From positions 1 to 64,000 of the forward strand of contig NZ_LRUN01000041.1 of the NCBI RefSeq assembly GCF_001679645.1: 64,000 bases of DNA. Direction: 5' to 3'. Numbering within the stretch: position 1 is the stretch's first letter; each line of letters opens with the position of its first letter. Below, piece after piece: positions 28,500 to 35,388 of the stretch. The DNA is from Pseudomonas bananamidigenes. Lineage in GTDB: Bacteria > Pseudomonadota > Gammaproteobacteria > Pseudomonadales > Pseudomonadaceae. The notes beneath the pieces are model-generated. The model ran no database searches. It had not been told where the DNA came from and worked only from the letters and a program-made list of their open reading frames with translations. Position numbers and translations under genes: made by a program.

Positions 28500-29399
28500 A
28501 TGAAACACTGGTTCAAGCTTTTCTGCATTGCCGCCATTCTCATCGGGCTGGCCGGTTGCATTGCCGCTCCTATCGAAATGACTGAGCAAACCCGCTCGCG
28601 ACTGGATGCGCAGGCGCCGGTGAAATTTCTGCTGACCTTCGATGACGGTCCCAGCGCTTCGAGTTTCTACAACCCGACCGAAACCGTGCTCGACAGTCTG
28701 AAAGACAACCCGTTGCAGCCGGGCATCAAAGCGGTATTTTTTGTCCAGACCCGTGCACCGAGAGCCGGCAACAGTGAAATCGGCCGGCGGATCATGCATC
28801 GCGAACACGATGAAGGGCACATTCTCGGTTTCCACACGGCCACCCACTGGCACACCAATCATCGTTCGCTCGATCCGCAGGAACTGGAAACTGCGCTGAC
28901 CAATGGCACGGCAGACATCGCGGCGATCACCGGCGCGCCACCGGTGCTGTTGCGTCCGCCATTCTGGAATTACGACAAGCGTACGTTTGCGGCGTATCAG
29001 AAACACGGCTTGCATATGTTGCTCACCGATCTGAGTGCCAATGACGGCAAGATCTGGGGTTTCAATGCCAGTCCCAGGCGACGCGCCAACATGCTGCGGC
29101 AGTTGTCGGAGGTTCGCGAGCGAATCGCCCTGGGTGAGTTGCCGACGGTGGACGGTGTGATTCCGGTGGTCGTGACATTCCATGACCTCAACCGCTATAC
29201 CGCACGCCACGCCCGCGAGTATCTGCAGATTCTGCTCGACAGTGCGGCGGCCACTGGCGTGCGGCTGGCAGACAAACCCTTTTACGATGATCACGCGTTG
29301 CTGGAAAAAGCCGCGCTGGCGCGTACGGTGCAGAAGAGTTCGGACCCGGTACGCCTGCCGGGGATCTGGAACTGGATCTGGAATCGCGACGCCAACTGA
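28500..29399 (+). CDS. Polysaccharide deacetylase-family lipoprotein
   Basis: A 299-residue NodB-fold (carbohydrate esterase 4) protein with a lipoprotein signal (ILIGLAGC, modified Cys20). The catalytic-metal motif TFDDGPS is near residue 49 and the metal-binding HTATHWHTNH is near residue 116; RPPFWNYD and TFHDLNRY provide the other active-site loops. It would act on an acetylated glycan at the envelope. It is not part of a polysaccharide cluster here, so the substrate is unknown. Confidence 0.9.
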   Translation: MKHWFKLFCIAAILIGLAGCIAAPIEMTEQTRSRLDAQAPVKFLLTFDDGPSASSFYNPTETVLDSLKDNPLQPGIKAVFFVQTRAPRAGNSEIGRRIMHREHDEGHILGFHTATHWHTNHRSLDPQELETALTNGTADIAAITGAPPVLLRPPFWNYDKRTFAAYQKHGLHMLLTDLSANDGKIWGFNASPRRRANMLRQLSEVRERIALGELPTVDGVIPVVVTFHDLNRYTARHAREYLQILLDSAAATGVRLADKPFYDDHALLEKAALARTVQKSSDPVRLPGIWNWIWNRDAN

Positions 29400-29517
29400 T
29401 AGCGACATCAAAGATGTGAAGCATTTGGCATTTTCCGCTCCGGCGATTCGCGCAGGCGGGGAGAAGCTCATCTATGCTCAATCGATCGACCGAACCATCG
29501 CCCGCGAGGCGTTCGTC

Positions 29518-29760
29518 ATGCTTGCCATTGCCGACATTTGCCGCATCGTCGAGTCCGGCTTCTCGCCCTTGTATTGCGACTGCACCGAAACGGCGCAGGG
29601 TTTGTTGCAGATCAAGGTTTACGAGCCTGACACTGGCCGTGTCGATTTGCTGCTCAACGGGGTGTCACCGGAACACCTGGTCACCATTCGTGACATTTCC
29701 AACTTCATCGGTGAGCTGCGCACTGAAATGAGTGCCGGGCGCCGGGCGTTTGCCGGCTGA
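29518..29760 (+). CDS. DUF1652 family protein
   Basis: An 80-residue protein matching DUF1652, a short Pseudomonas-specific family of unknown function. GAGG lies eight bases before the ATG. The pattern ICRIVESGFSPLYCDCTETAQGLLQIKVYEPDTGRVDLLLNGVS is typical. It is followed, on the other strand, by a convergent Nudix gene one base away. Confidence 0.8.
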   Translation: MLAIADICRIVESGFSPLYCDCTETAQGLLQIKVYEPDTGRVDLLLNGVSPEHLVTIRDISNFIGELRTEMSAGRRAFAG

Positions 29761-29761
29761 T

Positions 29762-30124
29762 TCAGAGGCGGCGCTGAAAGGCCCGGACGATCTGCCGGGT
29801 CGCCTCGCTGACACTCAGGTTCTGCACCGCGTCCAGCGGATGCCACAGGCAATCGACGATCTCGTTCTGTGGCCGTACTTCGTCAATATTCAGCACCGAT
29901 GCTTCGTAGACGTGGTGGCGCGTGTCGCCTGACTCCAGTTCCATCAGGTACAGCATGCCGTCGGCGAGCAGGCCGGTTTCTTCCTCCAGTTCACGCGCTG
30001 CGGCGTCAGCCCTGGTTTCCTTGGGCTCGACCTTGCCGCCCGGTAAATTCCAGCGGCATCGCGGTTTGCGCACCAGGAGAATGTGTCGATCCTGCTCGCA
30101 AATGATGGTGGCGCGTACTTTCAT
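29762..30124 (-). CDS. Nudix hydrolase
   Basis: A 120-residue Nudix-fold pyrophosphohydrolase. The Nudix box runs from GGKVEPKET to [10 protein letters not shown] (about residues 29-52), with all the required G, E and REUxEE positions. No neighbouring gene tells its substrate; a housecleaning or nucleotide-sugar role is possible. Length is near the minimum for the fold. Confidence 0.92.
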   Translation of the reverse strand: MKVRATIICEQDRHILLVRKPRCRWNLPGGKVEPKETRADAAARELEEETGLLADGMLYLMELESGDTRHHVYEASVLNIDEVRPQNEIVDCLWHPLDAVQNLSVSEATRQIVRAFQRRL

Positions 30125-30180
30125 GGGTTACCCGATTACCGGCTGTCATTAAACGGTAATAAAAATGCAATATTCGGACC

Positions 30181-30200
30181 GCGCCTTGATTTAGAGGCGC
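30181..30200. repeat. Short GC hairpin
   Basis: GCGCCT-TGATTTAG-AGGCGC forms a six-base stem upstream of the Nudix gene start and of the small gene at 30341. Its role is unknown and it may be incidental. Confidence 0.3.
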
Positions 30201-30340
30201 CTGTGGCTTTCGAGCGACAGACAGGCGTAAAAGTGCCGGGTCGTTGACGCGAAGGTGGGGCGACGTCTGGTCGGCTTTCGGTAGCCAACCGGGTGTAAGG
30301 TAAAAAAGTGCAGTTGATCGATAGTCGACAGGAGGTGCCT

Positions 30341-30529
30341 ATGAGCATGGCGATGCTGAACAAAATGCACATGAATGGCTACGACGTACTCCGTGTGAAC
30401 AATGGCCCGTGGCGGGTCTGCACGCAGGGTGATCGACTGGCGTCTTTCGCCAGCCGGGAGGAAGCACTGGCGTATGCCGCTGCGCTTCCGGGTTACAGGA
30501 GCCGCGCCGGCGGGCGCAAGTCGGGCTGA
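30341..30529 (+). CDS. Small DUF2188-like protein
   Basis: A 62-residue protein of unknown function, preceded by a near-perfect ribosome site (AGGAGGTG). The core YDVLRVNNGPWRVCTQGDRLASFASREEALAYAAALPGYRSR matches the short beta-alpha pattern of DUF2188-like domains and resembles the protein encoded at 1878. The basic tail ends GGRKSG. A strong terminator follows. Confidence 0.75.
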   Translation: MSMAMLNKMHMNGYDVLRVNNGPWRVCTQGDRLASFASREEALAYAAALPGYRSRAGGRKSG

Positions 30530-30541
30530 ACGCCTGCAATG

Positions 30542-30570
30542 AAAAAGCCCCGGATTGTCCGGGGCTTTTT
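30542..30570. terminator. Rho-independent terminator (bidirectional)
   Basis: A perfect 13-base stem (AAAAAGCCCCGGA paired with TCCGGGGCTTTTT) with a TTG loop. The A- and T-tracts allow termination of both the 30341 gene and the convergent gene ending at 30587. Confidence 0.93.
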
Positions 30571-30586
30571 GTTGGCGGGCCGAGAG

Positions 30587-30826
30587 TCAGTGGACTTTCG
30601 TTCGGCTGATGGCGCGGGCCTTCACTTCCCGGGCATAGAGCTGCAAGCGTTCCTCGTCGCTTTGCAGGACCTCGCAAGACCTGAGCACTGTCTGCGCGTC
30701 CGCCTCGTTGCCGGATTTGCGCAACTGCTCGGCGATCCGCTTGAGATCGACTGCCGACCATCTCAGGTCAGATGCCACACTTTGCAAGTCACGTTGAAGT
30801 TCATGTTCGTATTCATTGAGCCGCAT
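30587..30826 (-). CDS. Small helical hypothetical protein
   Basis: A 79-residue protein, likely an alpha-helical bundle (HELQRDLQSVASDLRWSAVDLKRIAEQLRKSGNEADAQTVLRSCEVL). The ATG at 30826 follows GGAGGTGAT, an almost perfect anti-Shine-Dalgarno complement, so high expression is expected. No family is recognised and no signal peptide is present. Longer upstream starts are rejected in favour of this ribosome site. Confidence 0.72.
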   Translation of the reverse strand: MRLNEYEHELQRDLQSVASDLRWSAVDLKRIAEQLRKSGNEADAQTVLRSCEVLQSDEERLQLYAREVKARAISRTKVH

Positions 30827-31040
30827 GATCACCTCCGGAACATTCTCGGTAGAAAAGAGTAGCCGCATTTTCGCAAGAGGTTGTACAGATGGACCGCAGA
30901 CGCCAACGGGATACCGCTGGTCGGAACAGGAGGGTGTCGATGAGAAGCAGCGCGCCTTTCGACAGGCAAAGCATTGCGCCACGATGGATGTTCAACCAGT
31001 AACAGGGTAAATTCGCGCTTTTTCAGATGAAGGATTCATT

Positions 31041-31376
31041 ATGCGGATGTTGATCGGGGGCCTGCTGATGGCCGCGTTGGCCGGTTGTTCACTTCCGGCA
31101 TCGCTGGTCCCGGGCGAGCCGAATCTCAGCAAGGTCAGCGGCAAGGCTCCCAAGGACTACGCCGCATGCGTGTTGCCATTGTGGCAGCAGGATATTCCCA
31201 AGACCTCGCAGGTCGCGATTTCCAACGGTTACCGGATCACGGCGCCAAGCATCGTCACCGCCGACGAGATTCTCGATATCGTCAAGTACAAGGATGGCAG
31301 CCGCGTGTCGCTGTACCAGGGGCCGCCATGGGCCAAGTCCGGCTCGCTGCGCAAATCGGTACGCGATTGCCTCTGA
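31041..31376 (+). CDS. Small lipoprotein of unknown function
   Basis: A 111-residue lipoprotein with a short signal ending LAGC (Cys16). The mature part has two further cysteines (YAACVLPLW, and the terminal VRDCL) that could form a disulfide. The segment DYAACVLPLWQQDIPKTSQVAISNGYRI is not one I recognise. It is anchored to the inner or outer membrane by lipid, and is monocistronic with its own terminator. Confidence 0.75.
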   Translation: MRMLIGGLLMAALAGCSLPASLVPGEPNLSKVSGKAPKDYAACVLPLWQQDIPKTSQVAISNGYRITAPSIVTADEILDIVKYKDGSRVSLYQGPPWAKSGSLRKSVRDCL

Positions 31377-31399
31377 GGCGGAACGGCCGAAATGAAAAG

Positions 31400-31433
31400 G
31401 CAGAAACCGCGTGATCGGTTTCTGCTTTTTTTT
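31400..31433 (+). terminator. Rho-independent terminator
   Basis: Ten-base stem (GCAGAAACCG / CGGTTTCTGC), six-base loop and an eight-base T-tract, located just after the lipoprotein stop. Confidence 0.92.
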
Positions 31434-31438
31434 GCCTG

Positions 31439-31987
31439 TCAGTCGGTGATGTCGGTGAGCGGGATGCCCGAGCCGGCGGTCTTCCTGTCGCGACGATCCT
31501 GAATCCAGTTTTCCACCTGGCTGTTGAATTCTGCCGGCGCCTTGCGCCCGACCTTTCTGGCGATGTCGAGAATGGTCTGCTGGGCGAGGGCTTCTTCCAT
31601 GCGCTTCTGCGCAACCATCATCGCCCCGTGGATCGAGCAGGTCCCGTCCACGGCCCAGTCCGGCGGCGAGCCGTCGAACAGCGCGCAGCGTCCGCGGATG
31701 TCCCGGCATTCGAAAATGTTCTTCGGGCCATCGATGGCGTTGACGATATCGAGCAGGGTGATCTCGTCCGCCGGGCGCGCCAACGTAAAACCGCCACGTA
31801 CACCGCCGGTGGCCACCACGAGTTTGCCCTTGGCCAGTTTGGTGAAGATCTTCGCCAGGTAATCCAGCGGCACCCCCTGCAGATCCGCCAGGTCGCGCAC
31901 GCTCGCTTCGCGACTGTCACCGCCGCTGCCCACCAGAAACGCCAGGCAATGGATGCCGTACTCGACGCCTGCACTGTAAAGCGACAT
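31439..31987 (-). CDS. Rrf2-family transcriptional regulator, probably Fe-S sensing
   Basis: A 182-residue Rrf2-type regulator. The winged HTH is at residues 1-80 (MSLYSAGVEYGIHCLAFL, then DLADLQGVPLDYLAKIFTKLAKGKLVVATGGVRGGFTLAR). Three cysteines follow in a C-x6-C-x15-C arrangement (FECRDIRGRC, then GTCSIHGAM), the region that holds the cluster in IscR/NsrR-like sensors. It is divergent from an NDH-2-like flavoprotein gene, its likely target. The signal (redox, NO or iron) cannot be told from sequence. Confidence 0.9.
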   Translation of the reverse strand: MSLYSAGVEYGIHCLAFLVGSGGDSREASVRDLADLQGVPLDYLAKIFTKLAKGKLVVATGGVRGGFTLARPADEITLLDIVNAIDGPKNIFECRDIRGRCALFDGSPPDWAVDGTCSIHGAMMVAQKRMEEALAQQTILDIARKVGRKAPAEFNSQVENWIQDRRDRKTAGSGIPLTDITD

Positions 31988-32140
31988 AGCTATCTCCGAC
32001 TTTAATTGTCGCAGATGTTAGCAGGGGTATTCGTGGCGGACAAATCTGATAAGCGTCTGAATCTTTGCCTTAAACCAGGTTTTTTTCGATTTATGGCGGT
32101 TTTTATGGGTTCGGAATCCTCAAAAAGAACCGCATTAACT

Positions 32141-32155
32141 ATCGAATAATTCGAT
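32141..32155. promoter_or_regulatory. Operator candidate ATCGAATAATTCGAT
   Basis: A perfect palindrome of 7+1+7 bases between the Rrf2 gene and its divergent neighbour. A related sequence (ATCGGATAATCTGAC, 11 of 15 identical) follows 22 bases later, two helical turns away. This spacing suits two dimers of the Rrf2 regulator on one face of the DNA. Confidence 0.5.
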
Positions 32156-32186
32156 TCTAATGATCGGATAATCTGACTTGTTGGAT

Positions 32187-32215
32187 ATAACGGCGACCAA
32201 TACAGTCGCCGTTAT
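32187..32215 (+). promoter_or_regulatory. Stem-loop in the leader of the NDH-2-like gene
   Basis: ATAACGGCGAC and GTCGCCGTTAT form an 11-base perfect stem with a seven-base loop about 110 bases before the start codon. No T-tract follows, so it is not a plain terminator; it could stabilise the message or be a regulatory leader. Confidence 0.45.
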
Positions 32216-32323
32216 CCGGTGAGCAGTGTTCAACGCTTTCAGAAACCACAAGCGTGCCGACTCCCGATAAACGTGAATTCTTGACCCTCTTTCTACGACT
32301 TGGCTTCGGGCCTGGAGACAACA

Positions 32324-33529
32324 ATGCAACAGCACATTCTGGTAATCGGCGCAGGTTTCGGTGGCATGTGGACGGCGCTGAGTGCGACTCGTCTGGTCGA
32401 CATTCACAACCGCGACAACATCGAAGTGACCGTGCTGGCGCCGCAGGCGGAACTGCGTGTGCGCCCACGTTTCTACGAGCCGAATGCCCACACGCTGGCT
32501 GCGCCGCTGGGCGACCTGTTCGACGCGGTAGGTATCAACTTCATCAAGGGCGCCGCGAACACCATCGACGTGAATGCCAAAACCGTGGGTTACACCGACG
32601 CCAACGGTGCCGCTCAAGTTTTCCACTACGACAAACTGGTGCTGGCGTCGGGCAGTGGCCTGGCGCTGCCGGATACCCCGGGCGTCGCAGAACACGCCTT
32701 TGACGTTGACCAGATCGAAGCCGCGATTCGTCTGGAAAACCACCTGAAATCCTTGGCCGATCAACCTGCGAGCCAGGCGCGCAACACCGTGGTGGTGGCT
32801 GGCGGCGGCTTCACCGGCATCGAAACCGCAACCGAAATGCCGGCACGTCTGCGGGAAGTGCTGGGTGATCAGGCCGATGTTCAAGTGATCATCGTCGACC
32901 GTGGGCAGAAAGTCGGTGCGGCCATGGGCGAAGCCATCAGCGTTTCGATTGCCGAAGCGAGTGAAGCACTGGGCGTTGAATGGCGACTGGGTGTGTCGGT
33001 GCTGTCGGTCGATGAAAACGGCGTGACCCTGTCGGACGGCCAGCGCATCGAAGCAAAAACCGTGGTCTGGACCACCGGTGTGCGCGCCAGCTCCCTGACC
33101 GAGCAGATTCCGGCCGAGCGTGATCGCCAGGGCCGTCTGCATGTCGATGCGCACCTGAAAGTCATCGGCCAGGACGATATCTTCGCCACCGGCGACGTGG
33201 CTTATGCGGCCACCGACGACATCGGCAACTTCGCCTTGATGACCTGCCAGCACGCGATTTCCCTGGGCCGGCATGCCGGCAACAACGTCGCGGCGCAGAT
33301 TCTCGGTGTCGATCCTACCCCGTACAGCCAGCCGAAATACGTGACCTGCCTCGACCTCGGCGCCTGGGGCGCGGTGTATACCGAAGGCTGGGATCGTCAG
33401 GTGAAACTGGTCAAGGAGGAGGGCAAGTCGCTCAAGACCCAGATCAACACCCAGTGGATCTACCCGCCGGCCGCTGACCGTGCCATTGCGCTGGCGTCTG
33501 CGGATCCACTGATTCCCGTCGTCGCGTAA
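32324..33529 (+). CDS. NDH-2-like NAD(P)H-dependent flavoprotein oxidoreductase
   Basis: A 401-residue pyridine-nucleotide-disulfide-type oxidoreductase close to type II NADH dehydrogenases. FAD-binding motif ILVIGAGFGGMW is at the N-terminus, NAD(P)-binding VVVAGGGFTGIETATEMP near residue 163 and FAD-binding DIFATGDVA near residue 285. The C-terminal part lacks a long amphipathic membrane anchor. GGAG lies seven bases before the ATG at 32324. The divergent Rrf2 regulator suggests a role in redox or NO/iron stress. Confidence 0.88.
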   Translation: MQQHILVIGAGFGGMWTALSATRLVDIHNRDNIEVTVLAPQAELRVRPRFYEPNAHTLAAPLGDLFDAVGINFIKGAANTIDVNAKTVGYTDANGAAQVFHYDKLVLASGSGLALPDTPGVAEHAFDVDQIEAAIRLENHLKSLADQPASQARNTVVVAGGGFTGIETATEMPARLREVLGDQADVQVIIVDRGQKVGAAMGEAISVSIAEASEALGVEWRLGVSVLSVDENGVTLSDGQRIEAKTVVWTTGVRASSLTEQIPAERDRQGRLHVDAHLKVIGQDDIFATGDVAYAATDDIGNFALMTCQHAISLGRHAGNNVAAQILGVDPTPYSQPKYVTCLDLGAWGAVYTEGWDRQVKLVKEEGKSLKTQINTQWIYPPAADRAIALASADPLIPVVA

Positions 33530-33830
33530 TCGACGCAGTTCGAAAATCCCGCTTTCGAGCGGGATTTTTCTCGCCTGCCTTTTTACCTGCATCAAGGCTA
33601 TGACTAAAAGTCATTGCCCTATGATTTTTAATGGTTACGGGTGTCCCGATACCCGGTGTTAAAAAATCGCAAACACAGCTCATCAATAACAACCAGAGAG
33701 CGTTTGCAGCCATGTCCCGATTGTCCCTTCGTATCTCCCCGTGCCCGTTATTGATCCCGTTGGCCTCTCGGCCCGCGTGAGCTGTCGATCACCCCGAAAA
33801 ATCCCTCTGCATCGCAAAGAGTAATGACTG
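33530..33830. other. Intergenic region upstream of the fae-like operon
   Basis: It holds a terminator (33543-33569), a short inverted repeat (ATGACT-AAA-AGTCAT, 33600-33614), an AATAACAA Hfq/Crc-type motif (33685-33692) and a 22-codon frame (33712-33780) whose start follows GAGAGCG. The operon promoter probably lies at about 33615-33680, which is AT-rich. Confidence 0.5.
33543..33569 (+). terminator. Rho-independent terminator
   Basis: Eleven-base stem (AAAATCCCGCT / AGCGGGATTTT) with a TTCG loop and a T-tract, directly after the flavoprotein stop. Confidence 0.92.
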
Positions 33831-34343
33831 ATGAAAGAACTCGACCTGTACATCGGTGAAGGTTTCGAAGGCCCGGGCGTGAACGCCGCGCACATCAATA
33901 TCCTGATCGGCCCGCGCAATGGTCCGGCAGGGCAGGCGTTCGCCAACAGTCTGGCATCGCCGAGCCAGGGTCACTGCCCGTTCATGGTGATCGCCCAGCC
34001 GAATATCCCGGTCAAGCCGATGACCCTGTACGTCAACAAGGCTGCGATCAGCAGCGACCTGCACGGCAACGCAACCTGGGGCGCCTCTCAGGCCGGTATC
34101 GCCAAAGCTGTGCTCGAAGCGCTGCTCGACGGCACGCTGCCGCCGGAAGCCGAAGACGAGTGGGCGATCGTCACCGCCAACTGGGTCAACCCGGCCTGCG
34201 ATGACCTCGACGCGGTCTACCAGAACAACTACAACGCCTGCCGCACCGCGATCCGCGCCGCCCTGACCGGCAAGCCGGAAACCGCGCAGCTCAAGGATGT
34301 GGTCAACCACATCAGCAACCCTTTCTACACGCCAAAAGCCTGA
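33831..34343 (+). CDS. Formaldehyde-activating enzyme (Fae) homologue
   Basis: A 170-residue protein of the Fae family. Fae of methylotrophs condenses formaldehyde with tetrahydromethanopterin. Family landmarks are clear: VNAAHINILIGPRNGPAGQAFANSLASPSQGH with the catalytic-type histidine (His21), PFMVIAQPNIPVKPMTLYVNKAAI, and NNYNACRTAIRAALTGKPE near the end. Pseudomonas is not known to make tetrahydromethanopterin, and no gene of that pathway is in the window, so it may act on another aldehyde or pterin. It is first in an operon with an aldo/keto reductase (10 bases on) and an aldehyde dehydrogenase. Confidence 0.9.
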   Translation: MKELDLYIGEGFEGPGVNAAHINILIGPRNGPAGQAFANSLASPSQGHCPFMVIAQPNIPVKPMTLYVNKAAISSDLHGNATWGASQAGIAKAVLEALLDGTLPPEAEDEWAIVTANWVNPACDDLDAVYQNNYNACRTAIRAALTGKPETAQLKDVVNHISNPFYTPKA

Positions 34344-34353
34344 GGTCCGCGCC

Positions 34354-35388
34354 ATGCAATACATCCGTTTGGGCAACTCCGGCCTGCAAGTCTCCCGCCT
34401 GTGCCTGGGCACCATGAACATGGGCACCCCGGACTGGAAACCATGGATCTTCAATGAAAAGCAAAGCGAGCCGATCGTCGCTCACGCGCTGAACAACGGC
34501 GTGAATTTCATCGACCTGGCGGATTTCTATTCCGCCGGTGTCGGCGAAGAAGTGGTGGGGCGCATCGTCAAACGTCTGGCTCGTCGTGAAGATCTGGTGA
34601 TCACTACCAAGGTCGGCTACGGCACCCGCAATGCGATCAACGCCAGCGGTCATTCGCGCAAGCACATCATGGACAGCATCGATGCCTCGCTGAAGCGTCT
34701 GGACATGGATTACGTCGACGTGTTCATGCTGCATTACTTCGACGTGAACACCCCGGTCGAAGAAACCATGGGCGCACTGAACGACATCGTGCGATCCGGC
34801 AAGGCACGCTACATCGGCGTGTCGACCATGCTCACCGGCCAACTGGCGAAAATCCTCATGGCCTGCGAGCGCAATGGTTGGGTCAAGCCGATCAACATGC
34901 AGCTGCAATTGAACTGCGCTTACCGCGAGGAAGAGCGCGAGATGATCCCGTTCTGCCGCGATCAGGGCATCGGCGTGTCGGTGTTCAGCCCGCTGGCCCG
35001 TGGTCTGTTGACCGGTGACGTGCAATCGACCCGCAACCAGACCGACTTCTTTACCCAGCAGATGTACAGCGACGAAGCCTCGTTCGAAATCGCTCATTCG
35101 GTACAGCGCGTGGCCCGTGCCCGTGGCGTGTCGAACGCGCAGATCGCCCAGGCCTGGGTCGTCAATCACCCGGGCGTGGACTGCATGCTGGTCGGCGCCG
35201 ACACCACGGCGCAGTTCGACAGCGCACTGGCGGCATTGGAAACCAGACTCGACGCCGAGGAGCTGCATGAACTGGAACGCAACTACACCCCGTGCGACGT
35301 GATCAACGATTACACCGCCGGCAAGCGCATCCTGCGTGCGGCACGTCCGGGGCTGGAGCGCTTCACATTGCAGGGGGCTGTGGCATGA
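34354..35388 (+). CDS. Aldo/keto reductase
   Basis: A 344-residue NADPH-type aldo/keto reductase with the full catalytic tetrad: Asp54 and Tyr59 (FIDLADFYSAG), Lys86 (TTKVGYG) and His127 (FMLHYFD). The C-terminal half has the cofactor-binding SPLARGLLTG and MLVGADT segments. GAGG before the ATG at 34354 overlaps the fae-like stop. Its stop overlaps the start of the next gene (ATGA), so Fae-like, reductase and dehydrogenase are made together. It likely interconverts an aldehyde and an alcohol; the substrate is unknown. Confidence 0.92.
   Translation: MQYIRLGNSGLQVSRLCLGTMNMGTPDWKPWIFNEKQSEPIVAHALNNGVNFIDLADFYSAGVGEEVVGRIVKRLARREDLVITTKVGYGTRNAINASGHSRKHIMDSIDASLKRLDMDYVDVFMLHYFDVNTPVEETMGALNDIVRSGKARYIGVSTMLTGQLAKILMACERNGWVKPINMQLQLNCAYREEEREMIPFCRDQGIGVSVFSPLARGLLTGDVQSTRNQTDFFTQQMYSDEASFEIAHSVQRVARARGVSNAQIAQAWVVNHPGVDCMLVGADTTAQFDSALAALETRLDAEELHELERNYTPCDVINDYTAGKRILRAARPGLERFTLQGAVA

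Larger units (their letters stand above)
31988..32323. promoter_or_regulatory. Divergent control region with palindromes and a leader hairpin
   Basis: About 340 bases separate the Rrf2 regulator and the flavoprotein gene. Its centre is AT-rich. It holds a perfect 15-base palindrome (32141-32155), a weaker copy 22 bases further on (32163-32177), and an 11-base-stem hairpin (32187-32215) in the presumed leader of the flavoprotein transcript. Confidence 0.6.

Noticed and set aside
32135..33595. A 486-codon frame antisense to the NDH-2-like gene, reaching into the regulatory gap
   Set aside because: Composition and lack of motifs show it is a shadow; the palindromes in the gap fit a control region better.
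33600..33614. ATGACT-AAA-AGTCAT inverted repeat as an operator of the fae-like operon
   Set aside because: Short, immediately after a terminator, and no matching regulator lies next to it; kept only as a note in the intergenic entry.
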